A program made the translations under genes and the position numbers. DNA of 64,000 bases, taken from Heterocephalus glaber (taxonomy: Eukaryota > Chordata > Mammalia > Rodentia > Bathyergidae). This document shows, one piece after another, positions 53,226 through 64,000 of the stretch. The stretch lies in NCBI RefSeq assembly GCF_000247695.1, contig NW_004624734.1, positions 8,832,409 through 8,896,408 of the forward strand, read 5' to 3'. The notes below the pieces were generated by a model, which saw only the letters and a program-made list of their open reading frames with translations, made no database searches and was not told the origin of the DNA. Each line of letters opens with the position of its first letter. Within the stretch, counting starts at the first letter, position 1.

Positions 53226-53339
53226 TGCATTCTTTGCTCAAAAATTATTTTGGTTTAATCCAAATCTCTTCTGTATTTGCTCCAAAATGTCTGTTTTGCA
53301 TTGACCTTGAAGACCTGGATTTGGATGCCATAGACAACA

Positions 53340-53590
53340 TCCATACATTCACTCACTCAGTTTCTACCCAGCCACACTTAGCTCATCTCTATCATGAATC
53401 AAGCTCTATGCCAGGCTTTGGGGATAGACAAATGAGACATGGCTCCTTTCATGGAAGAATCTAGCTGGGAGAAAACCCATACTAAACAACAGGCAATGTG
53501 CTCAGGCTATACAAGGGATGTGGGTACCAGAGAAGGAGTGGCTATCTCAGTTTAGAGACACAGAAAAAGCTTTCCAGCCTTGATAACAAT
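53340..53590 (-). mobile_element. L2 3' end fragment, antisense
   Basis: CATACATTCACTCACTCAG, GCTCTATGCCAGGCTTTGGGGATAGAC, CTTTCATGGAAGAATCTAGC and TACAAGGGATG follow the reversed L2. Confidence 0.6.
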
Positions 53591-53598
53591 TAAAGATT

Positions 53599-53965
53599 TG
53601 TCTTAGTCTCTTTTGTGTTGCTATAACAGAACACCACAGACTGGGTGATTTATAGGGAGCTAAAATTTATTTGGCTTAGGATTCTGGAGATTGGAAAGTC
53701 CAAGATCAAGGGGCTGCAATGGGTGAGGCTCCTTGGCTGTATCCTAATATGGTGGACGATATCACATGGGGAGGACTACAAAGGGAACCAAACTCATTCT
53801 CTTCTCAGGAGCCCAGTCCTGCCATAATATTAATTTATTTGCAAGGGTATTCATCTCTCTTTTTTTGAGGGGTACTCATCTCTTAAAGGCTCCACTCTCA
53901 ACACCACTACATAGAGGGTTACATTTCCAGCACATGAACTTTGGGGTCACATTCAAACCACAGTA
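53599..53965 (-). mobile_element. MLT1-like MaLR LTR, antisense
   Basis: TGTCTTAGTCTCTTTTGTGTTGC, CACAGACTGGGTGATTTATAG, TTCTGGAGATTGGAAAGTCC, CATGAACTTTGGGGTCACATTC, CAAACCACAGTAG follow the reversed LTR. Confidence 0.85.
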
Positions 53966-53969
53966 GTGG

Positions 53970-55435
53970 TCTTAAAGGGTCAATAGGAATTTGCTAATGC
54001 AAATAGGGGAGGCATTTGAAGCAGAGAAAAGTCACTTGCTAAGGCAACAAGCTTTAAAAGACCCAGTATCAGCTACAGTCCAGGATCAGGTATGGGATGT
54101 CACTACTTAGACGAGCCAGGGCTACAACCCTAAAAGTCCCCCAAAGGCCCACCAAGAAGTGGTGTGGCATGACCTTAGCCATTCCATGATTATCTGTTCT
54201 TAGGTTCTGATGAGACTCTGGACAATGAGAGCCTGGAAAGTGAATCCATTTCAGGATAAATTCTTTCACAAACCTCATTAAAACTTAGTGAGCTGCATGT
54301 CTTATAACTGGTTGTAGGAAGCACAATGTTTTGCAGAAATGATTAAGATTCTTTTTGGCTTTCATTTTGACCATTAGTATGGAGGATAAACAACTCTCCA
54401 TATATGTATCTTATAAACAACTTAGAAGCTGTTCTTTGAAGTTAATCTCCTTGCGTTTTTATGTGAGGTTCACAACAACCTCTATGAGAACCGGTATGGA
54501 GTAGACAAAGGCTTCGTGTGATCTAAATTTAAAGATGGAACAGATAAGACCTGTGATCAATTTTCAGAAACTGTTGTGCACTTGGGTTGCAGAAACATTA
54601 AGGAAAGCTTATAAACAACCTAACAGAACGCTTAAATATCTAATAAATAAGAAATACAATGCCACTGTCAGAAGTCTTGATGGAGGTCGGAGGGAGCAGA
54701 GAAGTAATTTGTGCAATAAATCCTGTGAATTCCCATTGCTTTTTCCCCCTTCAGTCAGGCTAAAAATAGAAGCCTCAAATAAATATACATCAGAGGTAGA
54801 AAAAAAGAATTGCTGCTTGATGGCCTAAGCCAACAGTATGAAAATGGAATCATGATTACAAGCACAGAGATACCACCATTTTCCTTGTGAGCCCTATTGG
54901 ATTTGAGGAAATTTATAAATGGGTAGTTGGGGAAAAATGTTGCTATGCCTTCTGGAAACAAATCAAAGTGAACAAGGAGAAGACCCAGGGAATTACAAAC
55001 ATAGTTGCTACCTGGCTGATGTTTTCTGGGCATTCCTTGATCTGAATTTACGATTGTTAATGACCATGACTGAAGGCATCTCAGTTCTGACTTGCAAACC
55101 ATCTGGCTTCCCCTCCTCTCACCACTGAAGACAACCAATGACCTTCTTGTTGTGAGGTCAAGGGACACTTGTCTTATCTTCCCCCCTGCTGCGTGTGGCA
55201 CTGTCATTGATCCCTCCTTCCTTATAATTTGCCTCTCTTAGCTTTCAGGGTACCCATATCTAATATATTTCCTCTTACTTCTTGTGCCCACATCCTAGTA
55301 CCCTTTTCTTCTACTTGCACTTGAATGTTGATGTTTCCTAAGGGCCACCCTTCACTCTTATTCATACACTCTGCACATTCAAGACCATCAAATTTCTGTC
55401 TTTACCCCATATATGTGTTAACTCAGTGTTTTCAA
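53970..55435. other. Unassigned, mostly unique DNA
   Basis: No repeat is recognised with confidence and no gene. 54530-54830 reads as balanced unique text. A 150-codon minus-strand frame (54755-55207) has no domain. Confidence 0.3.
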
Positions 55436-55439
55436 ATTC

Positions 55440-55665
55440 CTTCCAGATCTATGCTGCTCACTACAGGTGCTGCTGCTCTATGTGGTTACTGAAATTCAAA
55501 TTCTTAAAATAAAATTGAATTCATCGTTCATTTCTTCATTGGCATAAGCTACACTGTAAGAGCTTGAAGGCTGCATCTGACTACTGTGTCAGGCAACACA
55601 GCTAGAGAACATTTCTACCGCCACAGAAAGTTCTATTAGCTAGGACTGTTCTAGTTTTTGGCACT
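55440..55665. mobile_element. hAT-like palindromic fossil (weak)
   Basis: TGCTGCTCTATGTGGTTACTGAAATTCAAATTC, AAAATAAAATTGAATTC, CTAGAGAACATTTC resemble the family at 42388 in outline, but are more decayed. Confidence 0.35.
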
Positions 55666-55685
55666 TGTGTATTTCACAAGTACCT

Positions 55686-56040
55686 TGTTAGGGTTTATGT
55701 CTATATATGCCTCATGCATTCATAGATGGGGCTTTTGGAGGATGATTAGATTTTGAGGGTTTATAGATGACTCGCTGTTAGGAGGTGGGGTCTGGCCACT
55801 GTAGGCATGGCCTGGAAGGTTAGTATCTCCCTTCCCAGCGCCTCTCTTGACTCTCTCTCTGCTTCCTCTTTTCCCTGCCATGAGTGAGCAGCATTCTCCT
55901 GCCATGTCCCTGTGCACGCTGTCCTGCCTTGGAGCCAGCCCTCTATGGCCTGAAACCTCTACAAACAGTGAGCCAAACAAACTTTTTTTCTTTTAAATTG
56001 TAGGTGTTGGGTATTGGGGTTCAGAGATGAGACAGTGACA
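55686..56040 (+). mobile_element. MaLR-type solo LTR, sense
   Basis: TGTTAGGGTTTATGTC, GATGATTAGATTTTGAGGG, GTTAGGAGGTGGGGTCTGG, CATGTCCCTGTGCACGCTGTCC, GAGCCAAACAAAC and GGTATTGGGGTTCAGAGATGAGACAGTGACA follow the group of the LTR at 3771. Confidence 0.85.
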
Positions 56041-56044
56041 AACA

Positions 56045-56565
56045 CACCTCAAACTCATTATTTCTTAAATATATTATCAGCAGAATGTTGGTGTGCATGT
56101 GGGAAGGGGTAGCAAAGAGAAACAGGGGAGTGGGCAAAAAATAATTGCAATGGTAAGTAACATATAACCCATGCCAAACAAGCTTAAATAATGAAGGGAA
56201 TTTATAGAGGCACACAACTAAATGGTCCATGAGTTTTACAAGAGGCTTTTGCACCAACTCAGCGATGTTATCAAGGGCCATCTCTCCTTTCAACCATCCA
56301 TCCACAACATTGTCTTTATCCAAAGGCCAGCACCACTTGTGGATGTATATTGGCTCTCAGAAGCCCCCAAGGTAACAATATTCTTCTTTCCTGTCCAAAT
56401 GGGGGTAGAGTATCTTTGTCTTAGCATTTTCAATGAAAGTCTTGAGATCTACTCTGGTTGGATCATTGGTGACCACACTCTGCCTAGGGCCATGGAAATC
56501 ATTGTGGGACCTCGTGCCTTGTCAGATCCTGGAGCTTGTATCAAGTAGAATAAGATTTTCCTAAT
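56045..56565. mobile_element. Old mammalian repeat, family unassigned
   Basis: GGGAATTTATAGAGGCACACAAC, GTTTTACAAGAGGC, GATGTTATCAAGGGCCATCTCTCC and GTCTTGAGATCTACTCTGGTTGGATCATTGGTGACCAC keep the order of an old interspersed repeat. I cannot name it. A 108-codon frame at 56222-56548 follows it by chance. Confidence 0.35.
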
Positions 56566-56569
56566 TCAC

Positions 56570-57690
56570 AAAGATCTTCAGGCAGAAATTGGGAGCTGCT
56601 AAGGAGAAAGAAGAGGAACATGTTGAGGATGATCCAAAGATGCATAATGGGAGGTGGAAGGTATGGGCTTACCAGGAGATCAAAAAGTAGAGTTGATATT
56701 GAATCTCCATTCTTTTCACATTTTAGAATGGGGACTTAGTGCACTTTGGGTTGACTGGAAGAAAGCCGATCAACAGCTACACCAAGACCGTGTTCGTGTT
56801 ATGTAACCCCTTGTAGATTCAGTGCGGGGCCTGGCTCCTTCCATCTTATATTCTCCTAAAGGAAAGATTTTGCTTCTCAGCTGCTGAAATGATGGCTTCC
56901 AGTGTCCAGAGAACCAGGAAACTGGGTGTTTCTTTCAAAACTCAAAGTAGAGTGGGTGGAGATCATGTGTATTGAACATTTTCTAGGATAGATCTTTTCT
57001 CAAAATGGGGAAAGAAATACAAAATCAAAGGAGGGAATGAAAGCAGAAAGAGAAAACACAAGTGGACACAGTATCACACACCTCCAGTTTAGTCTGGTGA
57101 CAAGTGAAGCCACTTCTGTGATAGCACAAGAAATTATTACATGTGCCAAAATCAGAACAGAGACCTTTTCTGTAATTTTTACACTGTTTGCCACTAATCC
57201 GTATTACCTATAACAAAAGCATCATATTCCTAAAAGTCCTGGCAAAAATTCCCTTTGGTTTGTGGGGCAGAGGTTGGTAAAGCCTTGTCTTTTCAGAAGG
57301 TGTGAATCAAGACTAGTATGCAAATGGACCAAAGCCGCTTCCTTTCATAGCAGCATACAAGGAGCACTTTAAATGTGGAGTTAACAGTGGCCTTGCAAAC
57401 ACTATGAACAACAGTTACTCTATTCAGAGAGCCTTACCAACCCCACTTAGCTTTAAGTAGATTGTCACCCCTGGAGAGTCTCCAACAGAGGGCCTCCAAT
57501 TTTTTCATAAGTAATGTGGTGCTGAGAAAATGGGCTAGAGGATATTGAAATTCCCTTCTTGTAAAAATACAGAAAAATATTTTTCTTTGAAGTTGCTTAA
57601 GATCATTTATTTCAAAGCCAAAGCATTTGAAATGTGTACATGGTAGGAAGCTTTCCTGATGACTGTTTCTGAAACTACTGAGAAGTAGTG
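56570..57690. other. Unassigned DNA
   Basis: No gene or repeat is recognised. Confidence 0.3.
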
Positions 57691-57694
57691 AAAT

Positions 57695-57795
57695 AGGGGG
57701 CAGCCACTGTCATGGGTAAAATTATGTTCTTTAAAAAGATAGGTTAAAAATCCAAATCCTCAGACCTGTGACCTTGTTTGGAATTAAAGTCTTTT
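57695..57795 (+). mobile_element. MLT1-like MaLR LTR, sense (left piece)
   Basis: TGTCATGGGTAAAATTATG, AAAAATCCAAATCCTCAGACCTGTGACC, TTTGGAATTAAAGTCTTT is the start of MLT1. It is split by a B1 SINE and resumes at 57927. Confidence 0.75.
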
Positions 57796-57926
57796 TCAAA
57801 ATGTCTTTGTTTTTTTGTTTTTGGAGACAGGGTCTCACTCTGTAATTTATGCTGGCCTTGAACTCATTATGTAGCCTAGAATGGCCTTGAACTTGAGGCA
57901 ATAAAGGTGTGCACCACCACACCACT
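57796..57926 (-). mobile_element. B1-like SINE, antisense, inserted in MLT1
   Basis: TTTTGGAGACAGGGTCTCACTC, CTGGCCTTGAACTC (twice), GTGTGCACCACCACACC. AAGTCTTT lies at both sides (TTAAAGTCTTT, GTAAAGTCTTT), a target duplication. Confidence 0.85.
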
Positions 57927-58285
57927 GGAAGTAAAGTCTTTGCAAATGCAATCAAGATGAAGTCTCACTACTTTGAAGTGAGCCCTAATCCAATGTCTGG
58001 CATTTTTCTAAGAAGAGATTATTGTCTATGAAGACCTAGACACAGAGGAGGATGACATGCAATGGTGTAGAGATGGGGGGGGTTGCAAGCTAAGGGACAC
58101 CAAGGATTACCCTCAACCACGGAAGCCAAGAGGAAGGCGGGATTCTCCTCAAGACCCTTCAGATAGTGCATGACCTGCTGTCACCTTGGGCTTCCAGCCT
58201 CCAGAACTGTGGGAGAATAAATTTCTGTTGTTTTACGCCCCCCAGATCGTGGTAACTTGTTACGGCAGGCCTAGAAAAGTACAAT
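57927..58285 (+). mobile_element. MLT1-like MaLR LTR, sense (right piece)
   Basis: GTAAAGTCTTTGCAAATGCAATCAAG, GAGCCCTAATCCAATG, AGACACAGAGGAGGATGAC, TTCCAGCCTCCAGAACTGTGGGAGAATAAATTTCTGTTG (poly-A signal), GGTAACTTGTTACGGCAGGCC follow MLT1 closely. Confidence 0.9.
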
Positions 58286-58629
58286 AGCCACGAGGGTCCG
58301 AAGGTGTCTTAGATAGAGCAAGACCCACCCTTTCCTCCCTGGCTCTTCAGAGAAACATATAGCTTGAACCTGAAGACTGACTCAAAGTGAGCTCACAAAT
58401 ATGCCATTGTCATGCTAAGGCCATCTTCCAGAGTCACTGTGTCACTTTTTTTTTTTTTTAATCCCAATTTAAAAGAACTCTCAATTTTCTGAATTAACTC
58501 CCACCAACTACACAATACAATTTAATTAGAAAAGGAGAGACCCAGACAGAGAAACAATACAGGATCTGTGTTTCTGGGCATGAATTGATTCCTGGGCCCA
58601 AGAAAATGTTCATGATCTGGAGGTAGGAC

Positions 58630-58805
58630 ATTGACTACAAGACCTGTCTCTGCCCTGTACTTGCCAGGAGACTTGGAGAAGACATTTAAGCTCTATGAAC
58701 CTCAGGCTATTCATCTATAAAAAGGGTCTATCATTCGTGCCCTGAATATTTCTTAGGGTTACTTGGAGATCAAATGTGAGAGAATGCAAGTAAGCCACTT
58801 TTATG
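58630..58805 (+). mobile_element. MIR SINE, sense
   Basis: CTGCCCTGTACTTGCC, GAGAAGACATTTAAGCTC, CTCAGGCTATTCATCTATAAAAAGGG and TTAGGGTTACTTGGAGATCAAATG follow the MIR consensus. Confidence 0.75.
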
Positions 58806-58809
58806 TGGA

Positions 58810-60140
58810 AATTGCCTATGAATGTAAGGCATTGCTTTTACCAGCTTGACCTCAAAACCCAATCTGTTGGTGAGGGAGGGAGAAGATACTAGGACTGAAT
58901 ATCAGTGCCTGTTTCCTGCAGAGCACAGAAAGAAGGGATTTATTTGCCCAAGTCAACCAGTAAAACCAGGGGTCTCTGAAACTGAACACTTGCCCTTCAT
59001 TCCTGCCTTCTCTCTGACTCCTACATTCCAACCTGCCCTACATACTTTCTTCTCTAAATTATTTCTATAATTGGGGAAATGTCTGCCTCTGCTTCTCCCT
59101 CCTCAAATCTTCTCTCTTTCTCTCTACCATTCTCTTCCCCTTTCCTTTCTCTCTCTCTCTCAAACCCCATCTTACCTTTGAAAAGTTTCCAGAAGAATGA
59201 ATTCAGAATTCCCAGCTGTCTTGGGCATAAAGAACTCACTATGCACTTCAACAGAAATTATCTCCTTTGAAGAATCTCAACTTTAATCTCCTCCTAAGCA
59301 GGTTTTTGTGGTGTTAGAACAAAATGACACAATACTCTTCAAACTAAAAGCCTTTTTAAAGTAGCATCCAGAGAATCTTGCAACTTCTTTATAATTGGTT
59401 GCTTACTTAATTGGGTGGGTGATTTTTTTAAATAGTATTTGGTGATTAGGACTAATCAAATATTCAAGAATAATTGATTCAAGTTTTGGGGGGGAGGCAA
59501 TTATCTCTGACATTGCTGTGATTTAAAAAATTACATCTTGGCTGGGTCCTATACAATGCATGTTGCAGTAGGGTTAGAGCCAATGAACACCTGAGCCACC
59601 AGCATCATGGCAGACTTGGTCACTGTGGGCAACCAGCCCAGAAAGCATCTTTCTTTTTCATCTGAAGCTTCTTGTGGAGCAACAAGAAGCTTGGCTGTTT
59701 CCAGAGGACTTGTATTAAGGCTGGGTGATGAGTATGGGAGAGACTGATGGGTTAGACTGAGTGGAGGAAATAATAATGACCATGGAGGAAATAAATAATG
59801 ACCATATTTCCGTGGAGGAAATAATGACCATCCCAGACTGGAACCTCAGCCCCAGCCCTTATTAACTGTAGGACTTGGGAAAAGTGTGGAAGCCACTATG
59901 CTCTCATCAGGAGATGTGAGGATAATAATCCCCACTTCCTTGCCTCACCCACACAAGAAAATGAGTGTGAACAGTCTCAAAAGCAAATCACAAAACCCTA
60001 TAGAAATGGGAAGGGCTATTCTCCACGCAGTCAGTGATGCTGGAGAAATAGGAATGGAGTTGGAGGAGGTCCCCTGTACTGTTACTTCTTTAACTTGAAC
60101 TCTACATTGGCCCCCAGCCCGGTCCTTTCAGGATCAGGCC
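58810..60140. other. Unassigned DNA
   Basis: No gene or repeat is recognised. CT-rich at 59090-59165. A local duplication of GTGGAGGAAATAATGACCA-type text, three times, lies at 59761-59832. Confidence 0.35.
59761..59832 (+). repeat. Short tandem triplication of GTGGAGGAAATAA(TAA)TGACCAT
   Basis: Three copies of about 22-26 bp occur in a row: AGTGGAGGAAATAATAATGACC, TGGAGGAAATAAATAATGACC, TGGAGGAAATAATGACCA. Confidence 0.85.
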
Positions 60141-60144
60141 TTGA

Positions 60145-60515
60145 CATCCCCACTGCTGTGGTGTGGGTGTGCTTTGAGTGTGCCCTCCAAGGCTTCCTGC
60201 ACAGGAAGCTTGGTCCTCTGCATGGTGATGTCAAGAGATGGTGGAACCTTTAAGAGGTGGGACCTAGTGAGGTCACTGCTGGCTCCTCCCTGTGCTCTGG
60301 CTTCCTGCCTTGCCATGTGACCCCTCCCCTTCACAGACATCTGATCCTATTGGCACTGACTAGGAGGTGACACAGCCAGAAGGCTCTCAGCAGAGCTGAT
60401 GCCATGCTCTTTGGATTCTGCCTCCAAAGCTATGAGCTAATCAATTATTTTTTATATAAAATTCCAACCCTCATGCATTTTGTTATAGTAATGGAAAATG
60501 GATGAATGCGTCAGC
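60145..60515 (+). mobile_element. MaLR-type LTR (ORR1/MT-like), sense
   Basis: TGCTTTGAGTGTGCCCTCCAAGGC, GGTGGAACCTTTAAGAGGTGGGACCTAGTGAGGTCA, GGCTCCTCCCTGTGCTCTGGC, CATGTGACCCC, GAGCTAATCAATTA and CATTTTGTTATAGTAATGGAAAATGG follow the LTR. Confidence 0.85.
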
Positions 60516-60567
60516 CAAATGAGATATTTAGACTGTCTGCCAGGCCCTCCCTGATTAAGTTTCTAAT

Positions 60568-60722
60568 TTTTTTTTTTTTTTACTCTTTTAGACAGGGTTT
60601 CACTATGTAGTTTAGGCTGGACTTAAGCTCACTAGCCCAGACTGGCCTCTAACTGACAGTGATCCTACTACCTCAGCCTCCTCAGTGCTGGGATTATAGG
60701 CATGCACTGCCATACCTGGCTT
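60568..60722 (-). mobile_element. B1-like SINE, antisense, with internal duplication
   Basis: TTTTAGACAGGGTTTCACTATGTAG, AGGCTGGACTTAAGCTC and then a second CAGACTGGCCTCTAAC, CTCAGCCTCCTCAGTGCTGGGATTATAGGC, CCATACCTGGC. Confidence 0.9.
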
Positions 60723-60724
60723 CC

Positions 60725-61600
60725 TCCTTCATTGATTTTGCATGCTTGTCTCTCAACAGCACCTTGAGTCTGCTGCTCCTGAAGCTGCCCAGGTCTCCTT
60801 CTCTGAAGACAAAGCCTCAGAGGACCAGATGAGGCGTGGGGGGCCCTAACCTCCAGGATCCCCAGCTCTCTGCTCCAGTCATGAGCACAAATTCCCACCT
60901 GCTGTCCATGCTCAGCTGCTGCCTCTTGTGTGACAATTTCTCACGGATGGTGCAGATCACTCTTGCATTTCTGCTTTTGACCCAAAGGTCACAATAAAAC
61001 AAGCCCTGTCCCCAGGGCACACCTTACTTCTGTCAAATCCCTATTCATTTCTAAGAGCTGAGGAAATGAAAGAGCCCATGCTCTGCCCCGGGAAGGAGGG
61101 ACCCTTAGATCCCAGAACATCCATCCCAGCAGCAAGAGGTCCCTGCTCTGGGGTTTTGACTCAATCTTCCTCTGCAGGGCTGGAGAAACCATTCCTCAGA
61201 GGTGCTGTCGCTGACACCCAGGTCTCCCTCATCAGCACCCTGTCACATACAGCTGCTAAGGGGAGAAGCAGTAGGTCACAGTGACCCAGGAAAATTTGGA
61301 AACTAGTCTGCTGACAGCCTTTCAGAAGGACAGCCAGGCATTTTCACTCCTGCCAATGCCTGCATCCACCTGTAGCCCTCAGTGCAAACTTCCAGCAGGA
61401 AGAAAAAGCCCTTCCCCTCCACTAGGAGCTCTAGGCCAGCCTCCAGGGCACGTGAAGAGTGTCCATGGCCAGCTCCTCCCCGATCCAGTTCTAGAAGGTG
61501 GGTTTCATCAGGAAACTCAGAAAATCAGAACAGCTATGTTGGTCACACTGGGGCCTGCTCAAGGGGCAAGAACTGAACCTGGACTTAAGGATCTTGGAAA
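60725..61600. other. Unassigned GC-richer DNA
   Basis: No gene or repeat is recognised. The 182-codon plus-strand frame at 61281-61829 starts here and enters L2 DNA; it has no domain. Confidence 0.3.
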
Positions 61601-61639
61601 TATAAGGTTTCCCATAAGCTCTTCCATTCAGCACATATC

Positions 61640-62080
61640 TGGTTCTTCCGGATTCTCAAGACAGGAGCTTGGGATGCATCCCAACTCCTCCCTCTTCTTC
61701 TGCTACCACAGGCCTTCTTTCAACTCTCAACCCCTCCAGTGCACTCCATCTTCTCCATATCGTGGGAGTCTATGCCCAGGTGTCTGGCCCCACTGTCACA
61801 CTTGTCCATACCCACTGTCCTTCATTTGATCCCCCCACCCCCTGTAATTGGCCCCTCTTCAACCCATCCTTCCATTCTGGCCATGCAATGGGTTGTTAAA
61901 CCCAAATCTGACAGTGTCACTTACCTATACAGACCCCCTGGGTATCTCTTTCCTCCAAACTCCTTATACCCAGGGCCCTTCAGGACCCAGCCACAGGGGG
62001 CTTCTCCAGGGACACCTGCTGCCATCACCCCTTCACAGTCTTTTCTGCCATACTACTAAGCTTCCTCGGCTCAGATGTCT
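61640..62080 (+). mobile_element. L2 ORF2/3' region, sense
   Basis: CCAACTCCTCCCTC, CCCCTCTTCAACCCATCCTTCC, CAAATCTGACAGTGTCACTTACC, CTCCAAACTCCTTATACCCAGGGCCCTTCAGGACCCAGCC follow the L2 text ('aaatctgatcatgtcactcc...aaactccttagcatgg'). Confidence 0.7.
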
Positions 62081-62084
62081 GCCC

Positions 62085-62490
62085 TATTTTCTCTGGTTAA
62101 CATTTCTGAAATCCAGATGGGATTGACATATACACTTAGTTACCTGCCCTTTGAAGAGCTGTTGGGAAGTCAATATAATTAACAACAGCTTGGATCAGAG
62201 GAACCAGCATAACAAGTGGCCAGAGAGACAATGTTTTGCAAGAGACAGGGGGAAATGAGGAGAGATTTGCTCTGGTATTTAGACTTTATCCGGTGGAGCC
62301 CTGGAAGAGAATGGGAAAGATCAAAGTTGTGTTTTACCAAGATCTGGCCAGAAGTCCTGTGAAAAATGGATTGGAAAACAATGAGAATGGAAGGAAGACA
62401 GGAGTGGGAACCAGACTTTAGAAGCAGAAATCCCTAGAAAACACCTTTGAGATGGATATTAAAGTAGTGACCTAGTTATGTACAGTGAGT
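62085..62490. other. Unassigned DNA
   Basis: No gene or repeat is recognised. Confidence 0.3.
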
Positions 62491-62499
62491 ACAGAACAA

Positions 62500-62720
62500 C
62501 AATGGGAAAAATTTTCTGTAAAGAGCCAAATGGTAAATGTTTAAAGTTTATTATCCATTTCTGTCTCTGTCACAACACTATGTACTTCTGCTGGTGTAAT
62601 AGCTCAAAAGCAGCCAATTTGTAAATGAATGGTTGTGTTCCAATAAAACTTTATTTATAAAAATAGGCAGTGGGCCAGATATGGCCTATGGGTCTTGGTT
62701 TGCTGGCACTCAGCATTTTC
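62500..62720 (-). mobile_element. hAT-type DNA element, nonautonomous
   Basis: GTAAATGTTTAAAGTTTATTATCC, CTGTCACAACACTATG, TTTGTAAATGAATGGTTGTGTTCC, AATAAAACTTTATTTATAAAAATAGGCAGTGGGCCAGATATGGCC and GGTTTGCTGGCAC follow an old eutherian hAT fossil ('aaaactttatttacaaaaacaggcggcgggccgg'). The family name is not certain. Confidence 0.65.
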
Positions 62721-62724
62721 TTCA

Positions 62725-63225
62725 CCAGAATTCTATATTAGCTAGGGTACAAGCACATAGAGTATCAGAATCTTCAGCTGAAAGTTGGAAAGTTTGAGTG
62801 CAATAAGGAAAACAACAAGGGATGCTGAGGCCCGCAGGGAACCCAACAGGAAGCCATCACCACCTACAGACCCACAGGGTCTCCATCTGTGGAGCTTGGG
62901 CGTGAGCTTGCACTGGGAGTGGAGTCACCTGGCAGAAGCTGTGGCTGGAGTAGTACATGGCCACCTTAATGACAGTGCCCAAACCAGAAAGAGAGAGGAA
63001 CATTGGTTTTTCCCAGAGTTGATATCTGACTTATCACCCATTTTCATCCCTGTTTTGCTTGTGGTTGATTCTCCCGCCCTCAAGCCCTTCTGTACCTGAA
63101 ACAAATGAATGTCTTGAAGATATTCCCAAAAGGCTATTCCATACCCCCGCTTAATAACTGAATACAAAGTCCACCCTTTTCTAACTAGCATTTTCCCCAA
63201 CCCAAATCTCACATTGAATTGATTT
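62725..63225. other. Unassigned DNA
   Basis: No gene or repeat is recognised. Confidence 0.3.
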
Positions 63226-63229
63226 TTGA

Positions 63230-63660
63230 GTACTCTTGTTGCAGCATACGTGTATGCCAAGCACAGCTACAGGTACCGTGGGTTATTTGAAAGTAATTAA
63301 GACTCAAGGAACTAAAAATCTGAATGCAGAGGAAGGAGGGTGAAATGTTGACTGGTCCAAGGGGAAGCTTTGAAGAAGTGTGACAACTGAACCACTCCTT
63401 GAAGGACGCAATAGAGTTCTTGCAGGCAGAGGAAATAGTGTGAGCAAGGGTCCAGGGCTTAAAGGGGCCTGCTATGGAAGAACCCTGGCTGGGAGAAGAC
63501 AGAGCTGGAGCTGGCTAGACTGAGCACAGTGGCAGGTGGTAGCTGGGGGAGTTAGGAAGGTGGATGGGGCTGGATTGCGAAGGGCTAGAATACCCTGCCA
63601 AGACTATTCAATGTTATTCTATAGGCACAGGGCCTTGAACAGAGACAAATAACAACTAGG
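63230..63660 (-). mobile_element. L2 internal/3' fragment, antisense
   Basis: GTATGCCAAGCACAGCTACAGGTACC, CTTGCAGGCAGAGGAAATAG, GAGCAAGGGTCCAGGG, GCTAGACTGAGCACAGTGG, CAATGTTATTCTATAGGC follow the reversed L2 ('gcagagggaacagcaagtgcaaaggccctgagg'). Confidence 0.65.
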
Positions 63661-64000
63661 CCCTACACCTTGAATACTAAACTTCTAGTATTAAGATTGA
63701 AAAAACTCTGATCTCTTGCTTTGCCTGCTCTGACCCACTGAGCTTCACCTATGTCTCAGAGACAGAGCTTGTCCTCCCGGCACCCTGTCCTGTTCCAAGT
63801 CCTTTTTTGAGTAAAACTGTTTCTTCCAAATAGCTAAATGTGAATTTCAGATCTCATTTACCTATTTCTACTTATTGCCAGCCGTGGTGGGAAGATTTTC
63901 ATGATGAAAAGTGGGAAGATGAAGTTGTCTTCTCCTTGGAGAAATAATCTGTAAATCACTCCAAGTTCATGCTTTGTGAGAAAAGTCACAAATTGCTGCC
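63661..64000. other. Unassigned DNA
   Basis: No gene or repeat is recognised up to the window end. Confidence 0.3.

Noticed and set aside
61281..61829. 182-codon plus-strand open frame
   Set aside because: It passes from unassigned DNA into sense L2 text. No protein signature is visible in it.
1..64000. Bacterial-type features (operons, CRISPR arrays, attachment sites, ribosome binding sites)
   Set aside because: The repeat content is mammalian throughout; no regularly spaced direct repeats or compact gene arrays were seen.
1..64000. snRNA, Y RNA, 7SK or functional tRNA genes
   Set aside because: Only tRNA-derived SINE heads and 7SL-derived B1 units were seen. None of the U6, Y RNA or tRNA patterns I know appears.

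Overview
The window is nuclear DNA from a mammal, very probably a non-murine rodent. The evidence is the repeat content: many short tRNA-derived ID-type SINEs with A and B boxes, 7SL-derived B1-like SINEs, fused B1+ID composites (B1-dID), rodent-style MaLR LTRs, and old mammalian fossils (MIR, L2, L1M, MER2, MER5A). The mix of ID and B1-dID fits a squirrel- or beaver-related lineage. That is inference from memory of the families and the species is not established. I recognise no protein-coding gene, no exon of a known gene, and no functional tRNA, rRNA or snRNA. The open frames longer than about 100 codons that I checked lie on repeats, low-complexity sequence, an assembly gap, or unannotated sequence with no recognisable protein feature.

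Layout. 1-850: 5' part of an antisense L1 (ORF1 start plus a 43-bp minisatellite). 850-3350: AT-rich DNA with a MER2 and a possible retrocopy tail. 3350-8600: MaLR LTRs in both orientations, L1 3' pieces and SINEs. 9632-10165: two mariner 3' ends in inverted orientation. 10480-19810: SINEs, MER5A, MIR, an antisense L1M and several old LTR-like repeats. 20600-24480: a 74-bp alternating purine-pyrimidine tract, L2, L1M and a purine-rich L1-like 3' end. 25000-31500: thinly repetitive DNA with MIRs, MER5A, MaLR and B1-dID. 31870-34860: a mosaic of antisense L1 fragments holding an LTR and two well-bounded ID SINEs. 35400-41000: mostly unique sequence with candidate conserved non-coding elements and L2. 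41009: a short interstitial telomeric repeat. 41831-42056: a run of N. 42100-46060: MIR, MaLR, L2 and a nested stack of insertions (L2, then MLT1, then B1-dID, then ID). 46300-64000: MaLR LTRs, MER2, L2, MIR, B1 and long stretches of unassigned DNA.

The region reads as an intergenic interval or a large intron. Its interest lies in the repeat history (target-site duplications, nesting, inverted pairs), unusual simple-sequence tracts, and a few unique stretches that could be regulatory. I found no undescribed gene system. Family names are assigned by recognising consensus motifs by eye, so boundaries of old repeats are good to roughly 10-40 bases. Where a target-site duplication is quoted it was read directly from the sequence.
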